64,000 bases of DNA from assembly GCA_036337945.1 (NCBI GenBank), contig JAYZDF010000035.1, positions 30,050-94,049 of the forward strand, given 5' to 3'. This document shows, one piece after another, positions 59,252-64,000 of this stretch; position 1 is the stretch's first letter, and each line of letters starts with the position of its first letter. The notes under the pieces were generated by a model, which made no database searches, was not told the DNA's origin, and saw nothing but the letters and a program-made list of their open reading frames with translations. Source of the DNA: JAYZDF01 sp036337945. Its GTDB lineage: Bacteria; Myxococcota; Kuafuiibacteriia; Kuafuiibacteriales; Kuafuiibacteriaceae. A program made the position numbers and the translations under genes.

Positions 59252-62236
59252 CTGTAGTACGTCACTGTCTTTCATCGTGCGAGCACCCCTCACCTCAACA
59301 AAACGCGTCATCAGTTTCACCGCTTTTCGAGGCCGGCTCTTCTCCGCGTAGATATGCGCTGCATAATACAAGACCTCCGGAAAGCTCTCGATGAAATCCT
59401 GGTTGTCTAATACATCGTCAATCAAAAACGCTGCGTCAGTAATGCGTTGGTCAAGTAAACAAAGATATGCATACAAAAATCGGTGCGCTGGCCCCATTTT
59501 CTCGAATCCGTCCGGAAAATCTGCCAACTCTAACGCTTTTTCTTCCTCGCCATTCACTAGTCGTCGAAGTACTTTCGCATATCGAGGACTGTTGCGAGTT
59601 TCCGGAAGGTCGAGAACGACCGTTTGGTCAAAAGCCCCCTCAAACCAATCCAAAATAGCTTTCGTTCTCTTTAGAGAAGCTGCAGATGTCGAAGACGTTT
59701 CCACCTGCGAGTTTTCCGCTCTCGAAATAAATGACTGAGTATCAAGGCGACGCCCTTGTCGCAGGAGTCTTTCCGCCGCTCGCGCGAGTGTGGACGGAGA
59801 ATTAAAATCAAACTGGTCAAAAAACTCGGGGAGTTCGTCGATTCGTCTGCCAGCAATTTGATCAACGAACGGTAACCTTGCATCCTTTTGAGAATACTCT
59901 AGTAAGTCTCGAGGCGCGCCAAACTCTATCATTGCATTATCGTCCGTATTGAGTGGTCCGTGCCCAATTCGCCGAACAAGCTTTTCTCCACCGGATACAA
60001 AAAGACCAAACAAGTCTTCTGGCTCGTGAACCTCTGCACGTGCTAATTCGTTTCGAAATCTTTCATCCGCCAAGGCAGCTGTAAGTCGCTGTTTCTTAAA
60101 TTTAATTGGCTTTCGTGAACCGAGCAGCAATGTATCATTGCTCGTTGGATTCGGACTAAATACAACAACTTCAGGAAAGACGGACTGGAATGTTCTTAAA
60201 ATAGCGTGAATATTCTTCGGCGATAGCTCGTACAGCTGTAGCCACTGCAGGAAGACACCGTCTTCTGCCAACCTGCCTTTCGCTATGTGGAAAAAATCCT
60301 GAGTGAATAAGCTCGAAGCACCGCTCATCCACGGATTCGATGGCTCGCTGATTATCACATCATACTCAGCCTCATGCGTAAGTAGATAATTTCTCCCGTC
60401 ATCAACAATCGCTTCATATCGGGAGTCTTTATAGGGCTGGTGATTAACATGACCGAAATATGTGTCCGCGGCTTCTAGAACTGCGCTCTCTAGTTCAATA
60501 AGTTTCACGCTTTTGACCGGCGCCTGAAGCGCAGCACCAGGAGTGACCCCGGAACCATAGCCAATAATCAAAACATCCTCAGGGTTGGGTGCGACTAAGA
60601 TGGGCAAGAGGCCCGATAAAACCTGCGTAGGCATGTCACCATAATCGCTAGCATCAACCTTTCCGTTAACTTTGAGCCATACACCGCCCTCTCCGTCCGC
60701 CTTTTCAACTGTAACTGTCGTAGAGATACCATCTCGGTGATAAATGAGTTTACCACCTGCTTCCCATCCATCAGCAAACACGCTGCGCGCGAGATAAATA
60801 CGAAAGAGTCCAGAGGTCCAAGAAGAGACATCCCATCTCGGTAATAGAAGCACCACGCACACACCCACTGTTGCAAAGATATACAGAAGCTTATCTTTCT
60901 TTTTAGCAGACGCCGCGAGAAGAACACCCAGCATGATACTTATGATCGCTGAGCCAAATAGCCCGTTTTGAACTCCAACAAGGGGAAGGAGTAAAAATCC
61001 ACCCGCGAATGAACCAACAATCGCGCCAACAGTGTTGTAGGTATAGGCCATGCCGACAAGCGGCCCTGCCTCTAATTCATTATCATCAAAGTGTTCGGTG
61101 TTATTTCTATCTTTCTGAATTGCTAAAATTTTGACGACCAAAGGCATCACTGAACCAAGCACCAAAGTTGCTGGAAGCATGACCACGGACGCGATCGCGA
61201 AATTCGCAAAATAGAGACCACTGGTTGTAAGTTCATTGTCGAGAGCAACGCGATGTAACCAGAAGGGTAATTTGTCTACAAAAAGGGTTCCAAAAATAGC
61301 GAGAATCCCAATAAGAACCTGAATTCGAGCGAATACGGCTACGGGCTTTTCTATTCGGTCCACATAACGGGTCATGACTGCTGCGCCACCGGTCAGCCCC
61401 ACCAGAAAGGTAAGGAGAATCAACGTAAATGCATACGTGCTCGCTCCAATCACGACCCCAACCGCGCGCGTCCACAAAACCTGAAGCGCCATTGCTGCTG
61501 CCCCTGAAAACGCAAAACAAAGCACGACTAGCCTGGCTTCATAACGAGAGGGATGCTCTATAAGTTCTGCTCGAAACTCTCGGAAGACGTCCTCTTGCTC
61601 GTCCTTTGCGCGCGGCAAGAGATATTTACCACCACGGAAATAAACTCCCGCAAACACAAGCGCTGCAGCACACAAATCCATAGACGCTGCAATATACACG
61701 GATGTCCTCATCCCCAGTTGGGGAATCAAGAAGAAGCCCCCGAGGGCGGCTCCAATTACAGCGCCAAAAGTATTGGCCGTATAAAGCGCCCCGACCTGGG
61801 CTGCCATTTTGTCCGATTTTTGCACAATTCCTTGCGCAAGCGCCGGCAATGTCGCCCCCATAGCGGTTGTGGGAACGACCAAAACGAGCGCAACAAGGAC
61901 AAATCTTAGTAGACTATAGCCCCAAAAGCCGAGGAAATCATTCGATACGATTCTCGCCTGAATGCCCGGCAATAATGACAATAAAAATGGTACAAAAAGG
62001 CCATATATACCGACGACTGTCTCTAGCAGCGCAAATGTCAAAAAAGGGTTCTTCAGACTGGGCGCTCTTTTGCCCATAAGATACGCGCCAAACGCTAGCC
62101 CGCCCATGAAGGCTGTCAACGTCGAAGAGACAGCTAAAGCAGATGCTCCGAAAACATGCCCAAGGAGTCTAACCCAAATGACTTGTAAGACAAGCGCTCC
62201 GGCTCCCGAGAGAAGAAAACAAAAGCCGATCAACAT
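59243..62236 (-). CDS. Membrane spermidine-synthase-like fusion protein with TPR-like end
   Basis: 997 residues. The first half has about 12-14 membrane spans in two similar halves (GFCFLLSGAGALVLQVIWVRLLG and VVLCFAFSGAAAMALQVLWTRAVG). A spermidine-synthase-like domain follows at about 490-770: LIYHRDGISTTVTVEK, the SAM-binding strand VLIIGYGSGVTPGAAL, VKLIELESAVLEAADTYF, DGRNYLLTHEAEYDVIISEPSNPWMSGASSLFTQDFF. In true spermidine synthase two Asp act as bases; here D-G-R-N and S-E-P replace or shift them, so polyamine synthesis is doubtful. The last 150 residues look like TPR helices. This fused arrangement is common among environmental bacteria and its substrate is unknown. Confidence 0.85.
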   Translation of the reverse strand: MLIGFCFLLSGAGALVLQVIWVRLLGHVFGASALAVSSTLTAFMGGLAFGAYLMGKRAPSLKNPFLTFALLETVVGIYGLFVPFLLSLLPGIQARIVSNDFLGFWGYSLLRFVLVALVLVVPTTAMGATLPALAQGIVQKSDKMAAQVGALYTANTFGAVIGAALGGFFLIPQLGMRTSVYIAASMDLCAAALVFAGVYFRGGKYLLPRAKDEQEDVFREFRAELIEHPSRYEARLVVLCFAFSGAAAMALQVLWTRAVGVVIGASTYAFTLILLTFLVGLTGGAAVMTRYVDRIEKPVAVFARIQVLIGILAIFGTLFVDKLPFWLHRVALDNELTTSGLYFANFAIASVVMLPATLVLGSVMPLVVKILAIQKDRNNTEHFDDNELEAGPLVGMAYTYNTVGAIVGSFAGGFLLLPLVGVQNGLFGSAIISIMLGVLLAASAKKKDKLLYIFATVGVCVVLLLPRWDVSSWTSGLFRIYLARSVFADGWEAGGKLIYHRDGISTTVTVEKADGEGGVWLKVNGKVDASDYGDMPTQVLSGLLPILVAPNPEDVLIIGYGSGVTPGAALQAPVKSVKLIELESAVLEAADTYFGHVNHQPYKDSRYEAIVDDGRNYLLTHEAEYDVIISEPSNPWMSGASSLFTQDFFHIAKGRLAEDGVFLQWLQLYELSPKNIHAILRTFQSVFPEVVVFSPNPTSNDTLLLGSRKPIKFKKQRLTAALADERFRNELARAEVHEPEDLFGLFVSGGEKLVRRIGHGPLNTDDNAMIEFGAPRDLLEYSQKDARLPFVDQIAGRRIDELPEFFDQFDFNSPSTLARAAERLLRQGRRLDTQSFISRAENSQVETSSTSAASLKRTKAILDWFEGAFDQTVVLDLPETRNSPRYAKVLRRLVNGEEEKALELADFPDGFEKMGPAHRFLYAYLCLLDQRITDAAFLIDDVLDNQDFIESFPEVLYYAAHIYAEKSRPRKAVKLMTRFVEVRGARTMKDSDVLQLE

Positions 62237-62279
62237 GCTTCATCTCGTTGAAATAATGCGCACATGGAGTCTGAGGTTC

Positions 62280-62963
62280 CTACTCGGATTCAACGAGCCT
62301 ACCCTGTTCCATCACCAAACGGCGAGGCATATGCTCAGCCAACTTTGAACTATGCGTTACAAGGACAATGGTAAGCCCTGTCTCTGCCGACATTTCATCT
62401 AACAGCGCGTGAATGCCACTCGCACTCTTTTCGTCTAAGTTACCTGTGGGCTCATCAGCCAGCAAAAGTTTCGGCTGTAAAACGACAGCTCTTGCGATCG
62501 CCACACGTTGTTGTTCCCCCCCTGATAGCTCACCAGGCCGATGATCAACTCGATGAGACAAGCCCACTTTATCTAACATCATACGAGCACTTTCTTCAGC
62601 ATCGGCTGCACTGCGGCGTTGAATTAATGCAGGCATCATCACGTTTTCGAGCGCCGAGAACTCCGGCATTAGATGATGAAATTGAAAACAAAACCCGATG
62701 GTTCGATTACGAAAGGCAGCAAGGCCAGAACTATTATAGTGAAACACGTCTTCACCTTTGAATAGAACCTGTCCTGCGCTCGGTGTATCCAGGGTTCCGA
62801 GCACGTGAAGGAATGTCGATTTACCTGACCCAGAAGCACCAGTAATCGAAATTCGCTCTCCTTCACGGATATCCAGTTCCAAGCCTCGTAATACCTCTAT
62901 CTCACGATCATCTAACCAATAACTCTTCTTTAGGTCTCGTATTTGAATAAGTGCGTCACTCAC
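62280..62963 (-). CDS. lolD: ABC transporter ATP-binding protein LolD
   Basis: 227 residues, the size of LolD. It has ALIQIRDLKKSYWLDDREIEVLRGLELDIREGERISITGASGSGKSTFLHVLGTLDTP with the Walker A GASGSGKST, the signature LSGGEQQRVAIARA, Walker B KLLLADEPTGNLDEKS and the H-loop VTHSSKLAEHM. Together with the LolC/E gene upstream (overlap of 8 bases) it should form the LolCDE machine that extracts lipoproteins from the inner membrane. The many lipoproteins in this window are its probable cargo. The partner family MacB could be confused, but the following permease has no long insertion typical of MacB. It is 43 bases ahead of the spermidine-synthase-like gene. Confidence 0.9.
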   Translation of the reverse strand: MSDALIQIRDLKKSYWLDDREIEVLRGLELDIREGERISITGASGSGKSTFLHVLGTLDTPSAGQVLFKGEDVFHYNSSGLAAFRNRTIGFCFQFHHLMPEFSALENVMMPALIQRRSAADAEESARMMLDKVGLSHRVDHRPGELSGGEQQRVAIARAVVLQPKLLLADEPTGNLDEKSASGIHALLDEMSAETGLTIVLVTHSSKLAEHMPRRLVMEQGRLVESE

Positions 62964-64000
62964 CTCGAAGCCCCTCCACCGGTTTCAAAGCTGCCGCAGC
63001 CATCGCTGGGTAAATTGTAGCTAAATAAGTCACAATTATCGCTGAGACACCGATTATCGTAATTTCTAACCAATCCATGACTACGGGCAATTGGTCTATG
63101 TAGAAAATATCTTTATCTAATTTTAGGCCGTAATTCTCGATAAGCCAACACGTCGTAATACCAACGGCCAGGCCAAGAACCGCGCCCCCCACGCCGACGA
63201 TTAACCCCTGAACCACAAAAATCTTCATGATCGATGATTGAGACGCGCCCATCGATTTCAAAATAGCAATCTCTCTACCCCGTTCGAGAACGATCATGAC
63301 CAGCGTTGAGACGATATTGAAAGAAGCAACGAGAACAATAAATATCAGCACTATGAACATTGCCAATTTCTCGAGCAAAAGCGCAGAGAACAGTTCTTTA
63401 TTCATTTCCCGCCAGTCCTTTACGCCATAGGGATAGCCTCCAAGCTTTCGTTTAATCGTTTCTACAACCATACCCGTATCGTTGATTTCTCTTACTCGCA
63501 ATTCAACGCCCGACGCTTTCTTTCGTAGACCAAGGAAACGCTGCGCGCGTTTCATTGAAAGGTACGCAAATTTGGAATCGTACTCGTACATCCCGGAAAA
63601 GAATATGCCCGCAACCTTGAAGCGTCTCAGTTTTGGCTGCGGACCAGTAGGACCGATTTCTTCTGATGTGGGAGAAACAAGACTTACGACCGAGCCAATA
63701 TCAACACGCAAAGTTCGTGCTAACTCACGTCCAATCACTACACCGGGAAGTTTTTTTGTTCTTCGCCTTTCAGATACAACGCTGTCTACAGGTTCGCCTG
63801 GGACGTCAGTAGCGGTACTTGTGGTTGAATCTTTACGAGTCGGCCAAAAGGTACGAAAGCTTGGGATTTTTTCTGGCCGAGTGAGGTAGTCTAAACTTCC
63901 TCTTTCCATGTTTTTTCTTAGATCAACATTGGCTTCGCTATTGGGATCTAGACCTTTGACCAAAACCCCCGAAAGACCTCCGTCACTCGAAATCATGCCC
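62956..64000 (-). CDS. lolC: LolC/LolE-type ABC transporter permease (N-terminus cut by window edge)
   Basis: The reading frame continues through the right edge, so the first membrane span and the start are missing. What remains is the large periplasmic domain (GVVIGRELARTLRVDIGSVVSLVSP, FKVAGIFFSGMYEYDSKFAYLSMKRAQRFLGL, GVELRVREINDTGMVVETIKRKL) and the FtsX-type end with three spans (FIVLIFIVLVASFNIVSTLVMIVLERGREIAILKSMGAS, IVGVGGAVLGLAVGITTCWLI, ITIIGVSAIIVTYLATIYPAMAAAALKPVEGL). GREIAILKSMGAS is the coupling helix that contacts LolD. Together with LolD it moves lipoproteins from the inner to the outer membrane. One gene may serve both LolC and LolE functions if no second copy is present outside the window. 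Confidence 0.88.
   Translation of the reverse strand, partial: GMISSDGGLSGVLVKGLDPNSEANVDLRKNMERGSLDYLTRPEKIPSFRTFWPTRKDSTTSTATDVPGEPVDSVVSERRRTKKLPGVVIGRELARTLRVDIGSVVSLVSPTSEEIGPTGPQPKLRRFKVAGIFFSGMYEYDSKFAYLSMKRAQRFLGLRKKASGVELRVREINDTGMVVETIKRKLGGYPYGVKDWREMNKELFSALLLEKLAMFIVLIFIVLVASFNIVSTLVMIVLERGREIAILKSMGASQSSIMKIFVVQGLIVGVGGAVLGLAVGITTCWLIENYGLKLDKDIFYIDQLPVVMDWLEITIIGVSAIIVTYLATIYPAMAAAALKPVEGLRGE

Noticed and set aside
59243..62236. Naming as speE
   Set aside because: Catalytic residues are not clearly kept and the fused membrane part points to another role.

Overview
This window looks like chromosomal DNA from a Myxococcota or Bradymonadia-type (formerly deltaproteobacterial) bacterium. 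That placement is inference. It rests on three membrane-anchored Ser/Thr kinases (one with the HRDVSPQN catalytic loop common in myxobacteria), PATAN/DUF4388 proteins, a triple-FHA protein, secreted proteins with TSP3, Cys-rich CTDC and MopE-like motifs, and a TolQ-TolR-TolR set. Base composition is close to balanced. I see no phage, insertion sequence, CRISPR array, rRNA or recognisable tRNA. Genes are tightly packed: many neighbours share a 4-base ATGA stop/start overlap, and several convergent pairs overlap at their 3' ends.

Layout. 0-5 kb: a leftward set of four genes (double zinc-ribbon membrane protein, PATAN protein, lipoprotein, adenosine deaminase-like enzyme). 4.7-5.9 kb: the largest gene-free stretch, rich in hairpins and a candidate structured RNA. 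5.9-9.7 kb: a rightward overlapping trio (lipoprotein, GH113-like glycosidase, amidohydrolase-fold protein without its metal motif). 9.7-19.7 kb: kinase, Rel (ppGpp), an FAD-type protein coupled to purN-purM, and a second kinase. 19.6-24.4 kb: a 1.1-kilo-residue secreted protein and two unknown genes. 24.4-32 kb: a leftward run of YfgM-like, BamB-like, ECF-like sigma factor, MutT, Cys-rich lipoprotein, outer-membrane protein and FHA protein. 32-42 kb: a small outer-membrane protein, then a leftward run topB-purSQL-histone-like-DapA-like-SdpI-like-Skp. 42-48.8 kb: rpsA and cmk with an exbB-exbD-exbD operon inverted between them, a PerM-type permease and a cNMP-binding protein. 48.8-59 kb: paired Cys-rich/beta-propeller lipoproteins, a third kinase, an LPP20-like protein, a GYF-PATAN-DnaJ-TPR fusion and an RCC1 lipoprotein. 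59-64 kb: a membrane spermidine-synthase-like fusion and LolD plus the 3' part of LolC/E.

The genes combine housekeeping functions (purine synthesis, stringent response, ribosomal S1, CMP kinase, topoisomerase III) with envelope biogenesis (Skp, BamB, YfgM, LolCD) and a large set of surface and signalling proteins. The least explained items are the hairpin-rich gap at about 5.1-5.7 kb, the enzyme-fold proteins that have lost catalytic residues (amidohydrolase-like at 8.4-9.7 kb, DapA-like at 33.9-34.9 kb), the two Lys-rich histone-H1-like tails at 35.6-35.9 and 39.3-39.5 kb, and the zinc-ribbon protein with tandem CcmI-type Ig domains at 3.4-4.7 kb.
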